Part shown: positions 34,491 to 46,955 of the stretch, piece after piece | Numbering within the stretch: position 1 is the first letter of the stretch | Layout: each line of letters begins with the position of its first letter | NCBI RefSeq assembly: GCF_029962835.1 | Contig: NC_080583.1 | Coordinates: 53,547,658-53,611,657, forward strand | Direction of reading: 5' to 3' | Source: Magnolia sinica | Taxonomy: Eukaryota; Streptophyta; Magnoliopsida; Magnoliales; Magnoliaceae | Length of the DNA: 64,000 nt | Program-made: the position numbers and the translations under genes | The notes under the pieces: model-generated | Databases searched by the model: none | Told to the model about the DNA's origin: nothing | What the model saw: only the letters and a program-made list of their open reading frames with translations

Positions 34491-34893
34491 AGACTGATGG
34501 AGGTATAGGTAGGTTTATCGCTTTCATAGGACTAGGGTAGTTTGCTTTATTTGTCTAGCTGAAGATGGTAAACTTAGAGCTCTTGGGAGGCAACCCATCT
34601 TTTCATTCCATTTCATTTTCCTAGTTAGTTAGTTCAATGTTTGTGGGTAACATTGCTGCAAACCCTCACAAGACTACAACTCGTCCACTAGGGGCAACCT
34701 AGGGTTTTAAAGGCTTGTTGCATACGCTAAATGCAATCGAGAACACCAGCGGAAGTGGTGTAGGTAGGATTTTATTTTTGTTATTTTTGTTTTACTTCTG
34801 TTGGTTTCTCTCTTGTGCTAACCCGCCCTTACGTAGATATCTTTGGAAAGTCTCGTGATTTCTTCATCAGGTACCATCTTTCCCCCATTATTG
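34490..34893 (+). other. Athila 2 sequence after integrase
   Basis: About 400 bases alignable with the minus strand of Athila 1 near 1130-1370 (landmarks TGTGCTAACCC and TTCATCAGGTA-CATCTT). No protein is seen. The match ends at about 34893, where long-LTR copy D starts. Confidence 0.6.
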
Positions 34894-37800
34894 GCTCCTA
34901 AAGCAAGATTCCAATCCAGGGATCCTACAAGGAGGATTTCCATATCATAATTCTAATCTAATAGAGCACACCCAAGATCATAGCAAGTAAATCTCAAAAA
35001 TGAACCAAGAAACACACTGCAAAATCCACTAAGAATTTAAACTTTACAAGGTTCAAAAGGAAATACATAATGTGGAGAGAGGGAAGGAAGGTTCTGCAAC
35101 AGGTCCTCAGCTCGTGCCAACCAAATCCACGGCTCCTGCGCTACTGCACTGACCTAGGATCTCCTACACGCATTAATCATGCATAAGCTTATAGAAAGTT
35201 TAGAGGGTGGTGAAGGTGTGTGACAATGGTATGCAGAAGAATAATAGGGGATGCAGAAGGGAAACACGATCCATGCCAATATCACTAGCCTTACCCAAGC
35301 TAAGCCATGAATGTAGGAAGTCATACCAAGGCTATGCAATGCAATAAGGCTTATACAGCCGATACCAATGCAATGCGAAGTAATGTTAATGCTCATAACC
35401 AATCCACATATCAAGTACACTTCCATCATAAGGAATCCACTGGGGTCAAGTACACTGCAGGACGACTGTCGCTTTATAGACTCGCATAGTCAAACGAGCG
35501 TATGAGACCTTACTACCCGCCCGTGGACAGCCAACAACCAGCAAGGCTCGATGGTAGCGGACCCATTCACGAACTGGTTAGACTCAGCCTAGCAATGTCC
35601 TCTCACTTAGGTGGATAAGGCCACATCCTATCTCAACCGACTACACGACAGAGGGACACGCGGCCTAACGGTGTAAGGCACTCAGGCACTCATAATTTTC
35701 ACTCGGTCACGACATTGAGGCGTCTTTTAGGTACCTTGAAGGTTTAGGGGCTTTCATCCAGGGATATCCTATGCACCCTAAATGCTCAAATAATATATTT
35801 TCGATGTCTACATACAGCCATCCACGAATATACTATGGAGGCAAGGCCCTGGTGAAGTAAGGACAATAATATCAATGAGATGTGATGCCAAATGCATGAA
35901 TCACACAAACCAATCATACACTAGCTCCAAGCAATCAATGTGCAAAAGAAGGGAAAACTCCATTCCTCTATCATATCAACCAATGACCACACACAAATGT
36001 GATCTAACCACTTAATGATGCATATGGGTCATGAGGGTGAAATAGGTGCGACATATGGTGGTGGCGACATGGAATACACTCCTCCTTCCCAAGGAGGTAT
36101 CAAGTCTAGGCACTTAGATAGATCATCTAAGGGGACATCCCCAAGTGGGGGCCCAATAGATTGGGGTAGCTCACAAGCTAAGTAATACAATATATGAGCC
36201 TAGAAGGATAAGAGGTCCTAATAAGAGTCTATGGTGGGCCTTTAAGCACCTATAGATCCTAAGAGGTAGCCCACCTCTAACCAAATACGAATCAAGGCCC
36301 AAGGCCTATGCCAATCATGGGCCTAGAGGGCAATAATACAAAGCCCAACTCATAGGTAATGTTGTGGGCCCACAAGCAAGGTTTGGGCCTCATCATAAAG
36401 GTCATAAACCCACATATTATGGTGGGCCTAATGGGCAGCCGGTTATTCCAACTATATGGGCAAATCCTTAAGCTTAAATCAAGTGAATTGGGTCTTACAA
36501 CTTGGCCTAAGTATAAGGTTAATTTGGTGGGCAACCAAAGTCCTATCTACTTGTGTAATTTGGCCCACAAACCCATCACAATAATATGGTAAATATAGGC
36601 CCAAAGGTCCAATGGGCCTATTTAAAAAGTTCCAGCCCAATAAGGCCTAAAGAGTCCAACAATTAACTAAAAAATATGGACTCAAATAAAATTCAATTGG
36701 GTGGGCTTCAAATGTGCACTAATTAAGCCCAAAAAAATCTATAAGGGAATAGAGAGATATGTGTATGAAATATTCTTAAATCTGGTGGGTCATTCTGTCC
36801 CAAAACAAATGAATATGGGCAGCAACTTTGGGCCTATTACAGAAATTTCAGCCCACCCACTTTCTGGGCCTGCTGGAGTCCAACAATAATTTAATTTATG
36901 TAAAATTCTTATTCCCTAATGACCCATACATGTCACAATGCGTCCCACTAGAGGAAGGGAGTGGATATAACACATATATCAAATGGGCCATGCTGCTAGA
37001 CTAGACATCCAGTAGTAGCCCAATATGGTTGGGCGTCCTAGCTTACACGGTCAATGGGGGCCATGGACAGCTGCCCCAAAAGACATCAAGGTGGTCCCCA
37101 CATGTGGACGTCCCACAGGGAGGTGGGCCACTTCCATGTGGGCCACATGAGAGGGGGGCTAACTTGGATAAAACCATACATCAGGGTGGGCCAAATGGGG
37201 TGGACGGCCAGCCCATGGCTGGAAATCAGCCCAGCTAAAACGTCCAGTTGTGGGCTGCCAATCTAGCTACAAACACCCCAATTTTAGGCGGAAAAAGGGT
37301 GGCCCACATACCTGAGATGGGTCCTTACATGATGGGCTAAAAGATGGGCCAATTAGAAAGGCATAAACCCAAGCAAAACATGAAGAAAACACATGGACAA
37401 TAGTGCAAGAAATTAAAATCTGCTACACAAAATATGTTACTGTCCATACAATGTTCACCCATTAAAGTAGGCCCAATCTTGTCTAAAAAGGGGAGGGATG
37501 AGTGGCCATAAATTTTATTTGAAGGTTCAGCAAGGTGGGGTCCATAAAAGTGACCCACTAACTCAAAAGGTCAAGCTGATATTAGTGTTTCCCCTTCATT
37601 GAAAAGGGTCGGATGGTCCAGCAAGGTGGACCGTCCAGCCCTATGGGCCTCCCCTTTTTGGGTGTTTTGGGATGGACATGTGGAGGAGGGATTTAACATA
37701 GTTCAAGGTGGGGTCCACTCCTTCAAAGGACACCTCACATCAGAGAGAAAAGGGATTAAAATCATGGGTAAACCCCAATCTAAAAATTAGATTCAACATT

Positions 37801-38088
37801 TCATGCAAACAGTCCAGAATTTCTGGACAGCCATATATGGCTAGATATACTAGCCCATACCTAGATAAATACATCAAATAAAGAGAGGTGTGGCCTTCAT
37901 TAGTTGGCCCCACAAATGCCTAGATCATAACTCAAGTCTACACACCTTGCATGCATCATTTGGGCAGCAAATGGGACACCCAAAATTAGGGAAATAGTTG
38001 GCATGGGCGTCGCACCATTGCTGAATTTTCTGGATGTCCCAAGGCCCACCAAATGGGCCACACACACATCAGGGAAAATCAAGGAAAA

Positions 38089-38170
<82 letters not shown>

Positions 38171-39108
38171 CAATCCAGCCATAGGGAAAGGGCTCCACCA
38201 CTAATGAGCCCTCCCAAGGACAATCACACCCACACATCTTCATTGATTTATAATTACAACATGAATCTAGCACATGCATGCCCTATAATCAAATTGGACG
38301 GTTGGGATGTCATCTCCACCATGATGCTAAGGTCTAGATGACCCATCATGCTATGAAATCAAATGATACCACCATGATGGGGTCCATAGAGGAAAACCCC
38401 ATGCATGGGACATGCATGCATAAGGTAGGCCCTTTGGCCACACCTATGGGAATGTGTGGGATCTCTACCATTGATTGGTAGGTCCTACACTTTCCTCATG
38501 AAAGAAATAAGAGATCTAAGCTATGGAAATGAAATTCTACATTTTAAAGGAACACCCACCTTTTGATCTCCACTAAAACTCCAACTCCTAGCTCCTAATG
38601 CTCCAAGGAATCAAGATCAATGTGTAGGATGGGATATGGATGGATGGATGAAGAGAATATGGAGGAAAAGAGGGCTGGAAGGGTGAGACATCCAAGGTCT
38701 CTCTCTAGCTTGGCAGAATGAAATGAGAAGGGAGAAATGAGGGAGAGAAGAGAGAGGAGAGAGCTTATAAGAAAATGATCATTGCAAATGATTAGAAAAG
38801 AGCAACCATGATGATTTCTCTCTAGGGAGGGTGGCTTGGATAGAGAGCTCATCATGCGCTAGCAAAAGAAGGGCTAAATGGTGGTTATAGACTAGGGATG
38901 TGTAGTGTTGGTGGTGTGGGTAGTGTTGGTGGTGTGGGTAGTGTAGAAGATAGAGGTTTGGGTAGTGTTGGTTGAAAATTGTGCAAATGGGAAGGGCCAT
39001 CTTGGAAAAGCGTGTACACCACTTTAAGTGGGCCACACAAACATGATCAAAGGGCTAAAATGATGAAATGCCTACTACCTATGATCTACACATTGGATGG
39101 ACGCACAA
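34894..39108 (+). repeat. Long-LTR family copy D, left segment
   Basis: From about 34894 the sequence aligns with copy C from about 21120 onward (GGATCCTACAAGGAGGATTT against GGATCCCATAAGGAGGATTT), and then to the point corresponding to C near 25320. The first part of the unit is not present. It continues after copy E at 45106. No coding sequence is seen; frames inside are chance or repeats. A purine-rich run followed by GAGCTTATAAG near 38765 may be its promoter. Confidence 0.72.
38091..38168. repeat. (GA)n microsatellite in LTR D
   Basis: About 78 bases of GA with two small interruptions near its right end. It translates as Arg-Glu or Ser-Leu strings, which explains apparent open frames on both strands. 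Confidence 0.97.
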
Positions 39109-40899
39109 TGTCACGCCCCAAATCCGGGGACGGACAACTTCTGTGATGCCCCGAATTCGGTACTCGACTTCCATACACCAAGTCCCGAGTTCGGCGCACC
39201 ACAAGGAAGATTTTTTTGATTGAATTTTTTTCAATTTATATACATAGTAATACCTAAGCATAAAGATTCATGATCAAATTACTAAGCAACACTCTCCAAT
39301 AGAAATCTTGATTGTTACATGTACAATGCTTTCCAAAGGTACACAACGACAACATTGCCAAATCAAAAAATAGATACAATGCATCGAGAAAGCAAAGTCT
39401 TCCAAGCTACTCCAGCCCTGAAAAAAAAATGAGAAATAGGAGGCTTAGGCAAAGAGCCTAGTGAGTACACACGTGTGTGCGCTGTGTCCTACATGCAGAC
39501 AAGATAAATATGCTACAAGAAAATCATACCATAGCCATTACCATATTACATGCATCCATAATCACATCATCATCATCATATTGTCATGCCATAATTATAC
39601 AATATCAAAAATACTAACAAGTCCATGAGTCATACAATATCAAAGTACGCAATATAAATCAGCTATGCAAATTAAGAGTTATAAAGAGCCAAATATCAGA
39701 TGTCGAGGATGCAATGCAATATACAGTTCCGGATGAGTTCACAAATACCGTCAGCCGTATCTAAATACTGAAACATAGTAACTTAAAATGCTAAATGTTC
39801 CTAATATAATGCAATATGTGGTGCGAATGAAATGACTATACTGGAGTGAAGTCGGGATGATAGTACGTAGTATCGTAGACTATGGGGTCTATCACAAAGG
39901 ACTTCTATCCAAACTAGTCTCATTCCTAATTTAGATAGTCAGACTCAATGTGGTAAATTCCTGATCTCAGGTTAGTCGCACGCCCCAACCGAAATCCTGG
40001 CCATTGCGAAGGTACACGTAATAAATAGTTATGCACCACTAGCCCGAGTGGATCATGAATGAATGAATGAATGAGTATGCAACCTTGCTCAATAAGTCCA
40101 CATATCAGTACAGTTCATCTTTGGAATCATCACCGGGGTCTATTACACTCTACACCAGCTTGCCGCTCCTATCCGAGCGCACAACTAGGTAAGTGGAAGA
40201 GACCTCACTATCCGCCTGCCAATATCAGGCCCGACTCGTCAATAGCTGACCCATTCCTCAAGCTGGTCAAACTCAACCTACACATTGCCCCCTCACTCAG
40301 GCGGGTAAGGTCACACCCCTTCCCAACCGACCACGACACAGTGGGAGATGCGGCCTACTAGTATACGGCCCTCATGCGCTCATATATCCACTCGGTCTCG
40401 ACGTTGGGGGCTCTCCTGGCCACGGAGGTTTAGGAATTTTCACCCAGGGACATCTATAACGCCCATATGCTAGAACCAAACATTTCCGGTGTCCCATTTA
40501 GCCATCCACGATATGCCTGTGGAGGCTACAGCCCTGATATTGTTAGGGCACACAATGCAAGATGCATGAGTCATACAATACAATCATGCATCAATCCTGC
40601 GCATACCGTACACTCATGTGAGATAACCTCCGCCTATCAGGGAGTCTCATAATAATCTGCCCAACGACATATGCAATGGCCAACCACATCTCATAACAAA
40701 CATGCAGATGATGTGTATGGGCATGTATAATGATGCTATGCTGTCACATACTCATAATCAGTATTAATAATCGGCCTCAACAATCGGCTTCGCCAATGTG
40801 GACATTTAACCAACATTGCCCCCAAGGAATGGCCCACATAAACATCAATACATACATCATGATGAAATTACACATCACATCGATCATCAGATACATCGC

Positions 40900-41315
40900 T
40901 TTAGGTCTCACACAAGGGTCGCACATTTATCGCATTGGGACTCACTCATGGGCCGCATATACATCACATTGGGCCGTATCATATGGGCTTTACACATCGC
41001 AATGAGCCTTGTCACATGGACCATGAATACACCACATTAAGCTTCATGACCCATGAGCTTCAAACACACAAGAGGTGAGCCCTACACATGGGCCTCAAAT
41101 ACATTACAATGACCCACAACCCATGGGCCTAAAATACATCACATTGGGCCTCGCCCATGGGCCTCGAATACATTGCAAGTGGCCTTAAATCTATTTCACA
41201 AGTAGGCCACATACCTGAGCCTAATTCACATCACTATGGGCCACATCACATGGGTAGGAAATACATCAGAATGAGCCTCATTATATGGGTCGAAAATATA
41301 TCTCAATGGGCCTAT
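40900..41315. repeat. Diverged minisatellite in LTR E
   Basis: About ten diverged units of roughly 35-45 bases, each built on CAYATGGGCC followed by AATACATCACATTGGGCC. Neighbouring units differ in length and wording, so the array is old. Confidence 0.7.
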
Positions 41316-41519
41316 GATTAATCTGTCACAAGCCCTAAGTTCATGTACCCAGGAAATTACACCATCGGCATAGTCCATGAGTCTTAGTAATCACACAATT
41401 TCTCATATGCCCACATGGTCTTATGGCCACTCCATTATCAGAAGTCCGTATGGTTGAGTGGCCACACAAATGTCACTCTACTTGTCATAATAAGGGACTT
41501 AAGGTGAGATGGTTACTTA

Positions 41520-41535
41520 TTATTATTATTATTAT
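41520..41535. repeat. Short (ATT)n run in LTR E
   Basis: Five TTA units. It is one of several ATT runs in copy E (others near 42602 and 43273). Confidence 0.7.
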
Positions 41536-43309
41536 ACCATATTTCGTATAATGGGGCAACCGCTTTACTAACTTTTCACGTAGTAGGGTGGCCAGTACCA
41601 CAATTTCACATAGTTTAGTAGTCACCAAAGCACTACTTGATCATATGGTTGGGCTACACATTCCCCACATACCCACATGATTTATGGCTATCCACATCAC
41701 GCATGATCACAAGATTTATGAGATACATATTTAGCACCATTTTGTCAAATCTAGTTATCACTCATCCCGTCAGTGATCATATGGTTAATGGCCACAATAA
41801 TCATAAATCTACTTAAACAAGTAGTCACACGATTGCCCTAATTTTCATACAGTTAGGTGGGCTATAAAAATCAAACACTCACATGTGGTGGTCCACACAA
41901 CTTCCACCAATCCACACTACTAGTTAGGCCACCCAAAATCCCAAATTCCTATAGTGTAGTGATCCACATGATTCCTACCAATTGGCAGACTAAATGAGGA
42001 ATAACTATTACAATAGGCACCATGAAAATGACTTAGATTGCTGTAAATACATAGGCAGCCCCACACTCTAAAATGATCTAATCAAAATAGATGAATGGTT
42101 GGTAAAACATGTATATTAGGTGGTCCATGATCGATTAAAAGGAATAGATGGATAGATTTCTCACAAACATTACTGTAACTCTAGGAAATATTTAACAGTG
42201 GACAAGTGATCAATATTGCTCCCGTGGCATGAGATTTGGATCTGACTAGTCTATGGAACCATACCCTAAAATGATGAGGATAAACTGATAAAAGGCATAG
42301 ATCTACATCATACTACAAAGTGGAGTCCATGGCCAAGGAAGCATCCCAACATATAAGGGCACATTAGAGCCTAAGAATTTCCAATGGTTATTACACTGTT
42401 TCTACTTGTGGCATGGCCTGGCCCACCTAAAATTGAGTTCTACTTCATCTTGTGTCCACGGGCAAGAGGTGGGCTCACTTCCTAAGTGACTGGAAAATAT
42501 ATAGGCAGTGTGGGTATACAACACATGCACCTAGGTGGGCTTCACATGCATCACATTATGTCCAGGGAAGCTTTCATTGGTAAGCATGCAATTCCCTTTC
42601 CTTATTATTGTTATTATTATTATATTTTGTATAATTGTGGGTCTCATTGACATGGTGGGGTTCACCCCATGAATAGTTCATATGACAAACAACATCATAG
42701 CTGATACCACCCACTAGATGAATGATATGGATATAAGGTACATACGTCGAGTGGGATTTATGACACATGGATGGTCTAAATGATGGTCGACTAGGATGTA
42801 AAATACATGTAACGAGTTGGCTCCATGATCTAATGGCTGACTCAACTTTGGTGGTAGTCACACATCACAGTAGAACTCAAATGATTTAATAGTAGGGATT
42901 TTTATTCACACTATTTCTTATAATGTGGTCCACCTAAAGTGTGGATCTGCCTCATTCTTTTACTCATGACTTAAAATGGTCTGAAGGAGTGAATGAATGG
43001 CCCAAATATACTTTTTATCACCATGGTGGCCTCAGAAAAATCTAAGTATTTTAAGTACAATTTCCACTGTCCAAGTGGCATGACCTACCTGAACTTCTAA
43101 TCGGCCTGATTTCTGGGACTATGCAATAAATGGGGCTAGAAAGATGAATGAATGGTGTTGATCTAGCACATACATCATGGTGTGGCCATGATCGGCCCAC
43201 AAAATTTTACCCCAAATGTGGGTGTCCGGGGATGATGCCACCGCCTTCACACCCATTATTTTATTTTAATATTAATATTATTATTATTAGTATTTGTATA
43301 TTTCTAATC

Positions 43310-44035
43310 AAGGTGTGTCACTTGAGAGATCTAGTCCATTCATTGTATGTGTCCCACTTGATGGAGGGGTCAGTCCAAGTTTCAGATTCATCCCAAATTT
43401 CAGGTGGGGCCCAGCAAGTGCTTTTATATGTTTTAGCCATGTCTGCACATTATTTTAGATGGTGTGGGCCACCTAAGTTCTTTGTACGGTTGATTTTTAG
43501 CGTGACCCATTTTTGAGAGGGGACCCATCAAATGCACGGTGCTGATGTTCGACATACATCAAGGTAGGGCTTGTGGTGGGGCCCACTTCTTTCCAGCGTC
43601 AACAGAGACGCTGCTTGCTACAGCGTCTGACGCTGGCAGCAACAACGTCATTGTTGTTTTGCAAATTTTTTTTTTTTTTTGTTTTTCATATTTGGGGCCC
43701 ATAACAGGATGATCCAGTCGTCTATTGCGTGTGTCCCACTAGGTTAAGGGGTCATTCCAAGTTTCAGATACATCAAAATTTTAGGTGGGCTCCCCAAAAA
43801 GTACTTTTATATGTTTTAGCATGTTTTCACATGATTTTTGATGGTGTGGCCTACCAGAGAGATGTATTGGCTTCATTTTTTTGGCTCAACGCCTAAAATG
43901 ATCTGAAAAATTGAATGGACGGCGTGGATTTAATACATACATCATGGGTGGGGCCCATTGGGGACCCACACTTCTTTCCTTCTTTTTCTTTCAAGCGGCA
44001 AGGGTGTCTGGACGCTGCTTGCTGCAGTGTCCAGC
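43310..44035. repeat. Two diverged tandem copies of a roughly 350-bp segment, each with a GACGCTG hairpin
   Basis: The segments 43310-43640 and 43690-44035 share GTGTCCCACT, CAAGTTTCAGAT-CATC, TTTTATATGTTTTAG, ATACATCA-GG and CCCACTTCTTTCC in the same order. Each ends in an inverted repeat: GACGCTG/CAGCGTC with arms 43607-43613 and 43621-43627, and CTGGACGCTG/CAGTGTCCAG with arms 44008-44017 and 44025-44034. The wording resembles arms of the foldback repeat at 16251. Confidence 0.7.
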
Positions 44036-44205
44036 CTTCCTCTCTTCTTTTTTTTTGTTTTATTTATTTATTTATTGGGTGTGTGTGAACATGTGTGCAC
44101 ATGTATGTTTGGCCAGCACAATGGCCTCACTTTGGGATGGTTTGGATGGCCTACAAAATTCTAGTGGGGCCCACAATCAATGGGTCCCACATAAAGTCTA
44201 TAAAA

Positions 44206-44206
44206 A

Positions 44207-44242
<36 letters not shown>

Positions 44243-44267
44243 TATTATTATTATTATTATTATTATG
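44206..44267. repeat. Compound (ATC)n(ATT)n microsatellite in LTR E
   Basis: About 12 ATC units run directly into about 8 ATT units. They account for the apparent poly-Ile, poly-Ser and poly-Asp frames here. Confidence 0.96.
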
Positions 44268-45105
44268 TATTCTCCCATGAATCCACACCATTAAACACAT
44301 CATTATCACATCATTATGATCAACATCATCTCCACCATACAAAAAAAAACAACAAAAAACAAAATAACAATGAATAGGGTGGGTGTACTCACCTTGATGA
44401 ATTAGATGGATGGTTGAGATGGATGGAATGGATGGAATTGATGGTTGAGATGGATGGGAGGGATGAAATTGATGGAGTTGATGGCCCACCAAGATCACTC
44501 CTCTCTCTCTCTCTCATGGAAAAATGGTGAAATGCTAAGGGATGGAGGGGTATTTATAAAGAAATGGATAAAATTTTGGTTAAGTTAAGCTAATATGATT
44601 AATATTAGCTTAGGTTAGGATTATGGTACTTTATTCATGCTTTGTAATTAATGGTGGATTAAAGGAGCATGGGATGGCATGGTGTGGTGATGTCATGCAT
44701 AGTGTATGGCATGGAGAAAGGTTGACTTTTCATGCACATGAGAGAGAAGAGGTATGAGTATGTGACATCACACACATGGGTAGAGATTCTCTCACCCATG
44801 TGTGGCATGTACATGTGTGCATGACATGTGTTGTGCACATGTATGGAATGAAATATATGGTGTTATGCGCACATGATACACTTATTATTCTTCATGGCGT
44901 ATCTCACTAACGGAGTATCATAACGACGCACGGGTGGTGCCTCCATGATCGCGGCGACGGGGCGGTCAATATGAGATAGGTTTCGAGGTCTTGGGGTTCC
45001 GGTCAGTTGGGTGTGTACTATGAACGACAATCTAGGTCTAGCTAAGGGTGTCGATTATCGTGCATATATGCATAGAAACTGGTACGGAATGGACTGGGTA
45101 TTACA

Positions 45106-45311
45106 CACAAGACGCATCATCAGTACCGTAATGACAATACGGACAAGATGGCATAGGTTTTGGGTCGATCCAGGTCTGGTCAACGTGACTAGACTTAAGG
45201 ATGACCGCAAATACTATCCGTGGGTCGCAGGTTGCTGGAATTCAATAGGTAGGATGGCAGGACCAAGAGAAACGAAATGCACATGCACATGCACTCGGGT
45301 CGGGTCTTATA
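45106..45311 (+). repeat. Long-LTR family copy D, right segment
   Basis: Continues copy D after the insertion of E. It aligns with the last 220 bases of copy C (GGTCGATCC, then AAGGATGACC-CAAA, then ACTCGGGTCG-GTCTTA). The end near 45311 was set by that comparison. Confidence 0.75.
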
Positions 45312-45974
45312 ACTTTCCATCTATCAAAACAAGTTAACCATACTGAAGTGTTTTGGCACTACAAAATTTGACAACTTAGGGTGCTACATATACAACTTAG
45401 CACTTACAACATACACTTGGATGAATGGAAAATACAAATATCACCTTGATCCAAAACTTTTGCTACTGTGAGAAGTTTTCGATAATAGGTGTTCAATTTC
45501 TATAATCCTATGGTAAGTTTCACTCTAGCTATGGCAATTCTTGAATGCTGGGCTCATACCCTTAGATGAGTTGGGGAAATGTATTAACAGTGTGGATAAA
45601 ACACGTGGATTACAGTGCCCCTTAGACTCTTCACACAACCTTAAAGTGTGTCATTGCCTCATTGCACAATCCAGGTTCACATAAATTGTTACTGGTTATA
45701 TAGTTGGCATTGGCTCCATTATGCATTTTCAAAATCCATCAAACGAATAGGTCGATGATCCAATTTTAAACATGTGGATGAAAAAATAGCCTCACTCATG
45801 ATTCATATGGACCACACAATTAGAAACAGTGTGCAGACAACATTCACCCTAAACTGTCTCTTAGTATGGCCCACTCAAATCACAAAAAAGATTAATATTT
45901 GGGCCTAGCAGCTAACATAGGATGTCGCACTTGGTGGTCGGTGTGGATATTGAATAAACGTACAGAGACCATTG

Positions 45975-45976
<2 letters not shown>

Positions 45977-46022
<46 letters not shown>
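45977..46022. repeat. (GA)n microsatellite
   Basis: Uninterrupted AG/GA repeat of about 46 bases. Confidence 0.97.
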
Positions 46023-46025
<3 letters not shown>

Positions 46026-46748
46026 AGTTGTGATAAGGATTGATTATGACACCGGTTTAATTCAACTTGGAAGCCAAGGGGAGTTATTTGATACTCTAGT
46101 TGATGTAAGGACATGTCACACATACATTCCTAGCATGGCTGACCAAAAGAAGACGAACTATAAATTGGCTGTAATTTTTTATTTGGGTTATGTTCTGGGG
46201 CGCGCAACCTATTAATATTTATTGTAACGTTCTATTTAAAGTGAACCGAGTCACATACTCGGTCATGTCTGTCCGTTTCTTCATAAAATGAGTACTTTTA
46301 GCCCAAAAATGAAAATTTGAAAAAAAATACTATTTTTAGTAATTCTAATTTTTTTAATAATATTTTATTTTTAGATTTTCTTCTTTTAAAAAAAATAATA
46401 ATAATAATAACTTTTAATCATGACTCATTTAGCAAAATTTTATTTAGAAATTAGGATTTAGAAGAATTTTATTAGAATTAGAATTTTTATTAGAGTTAGA
46501 ATTTTACTATTTTTGGTAATTATGAATTTTAGTTTAATTTTTTCTTTATTAATGGTGTAATAGGGATACACATTAGACAATTATTAATCAAGTTATTTCT
46601 GATTTTATTATAACTATTTTTATTTTCTCTCTCCCTGTGGATTCGAGAAATCTCTATAAAAAGTCCAGAGAAGCTCCATATATTTGAAGTGATTATCCTG
46701 AGAAAGACGGTGCTCAACCTCATTATGTCCATCCCTGCATCACTGGTG

Positions 46749-46955
46749 GAGTGTGAATTTTGATACACAATGCACGTCACTTTGATGAACTAAAACTAAG
46801 CTAAGCTGTGATAAGGATCGATCACGGCACCGGTTTGATTCAACTCCATAGCCAGGGGAGTTATGTGATACCGTGGTTGAGTGTGAATTTTGATCCCAGG
46901 CACTCAGGCACAATGCACGCATGTCATGTGAATTAACTAAAACTAAGCTACCTAC
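46749..46955. repeat. Short diverged tandem repeat
   Basis: GTGTGAATTTTGAT ... AATGCACG ... AACTAAAACTAAGCTA occurs twice, at about 46750-46805 and 46879-46952, with a spacing near 128 bases. The stretch between them is itself related to 46028-46105. Confidence 0.65.

Larger units (their letters stand above)
27390..34893 (+). mobile_element. Athila-lineage Ty3/gypsy retrotransposon (Athila 2), 3' LTR not seen
   Basis: A plus-strand element with part of the 5' LTR (end at 28261), tRNA-Asp primer site, a T-rich leader, gag, protease, reverse transcriptase, RNase H and integrase. Proteins and order match Athila 1, for example VFIDDFSVFG in reverse transcriptase and AACGEHCQK-like Cys motifs in integrase. 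The start given is the TATA-like box, as the true LTR start is unknown. Homology with Athila 1 after integrase stops at about 34893, where LTR copy D begins, so the 3' LTR is absent. The element is broken, with roughly ten breaks in gag-pol by my reading, fewer than in Athila 1. Confidence 0.88.
39104..45110 (+). repeat. Solo LTR, long-LTR family copy E (39109-45105), with 5-bp target duplication
   Basis: Begins TGTCACGCCCC at 39109 and ends GGGTATTACA at 45105 (5997 bp). The five bases CACAA stand on both sides (39104-39108, 45106-45110), and copy D resumes after them, so the borders are firm. Early blocks match copies C, D and F (for example GGTAAGGTCACACCCCTTCC near 40305). A CT run near 44500 and GGTATTTATAAAG near 44547 suggest a plus-strand promoter about 550 bp before the end. 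There is no primer site, gag or pol inside. It may itself hold nested repeats: a second start-like sequence lies at 39142, and a duplicated segment at 43310-44035. Confidence 0.82.

Noticed and set aside
37900-38341. Frames of about 110 residues on both strands with Arg-Glu and Leu-Ser strings
   Set aside because: They are translations of the (GA)n microsatellite in LTR D.
43911-44294. 127-residue frame ending in a long Ile run
   Set aside because: The run is the ATC/ATT microsatellite. The rest is noncoding LTR sequence with no family resemblance.
3079-45105. Copies A, B and E as DNA transposons with short inverted ends (GTAAC...GTTAC)
   Set aside because: The ends are TG...CA with 5-bp target duplications (AAGAT, CACAA), which fits LTR integration. 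The short symmetry is normal for LTR ends.
45011-45337. 108-residue frame at the end of LTR E and D
   Set aside because: It crosses the border between E and the resumed D, so it is an accident of insertion.
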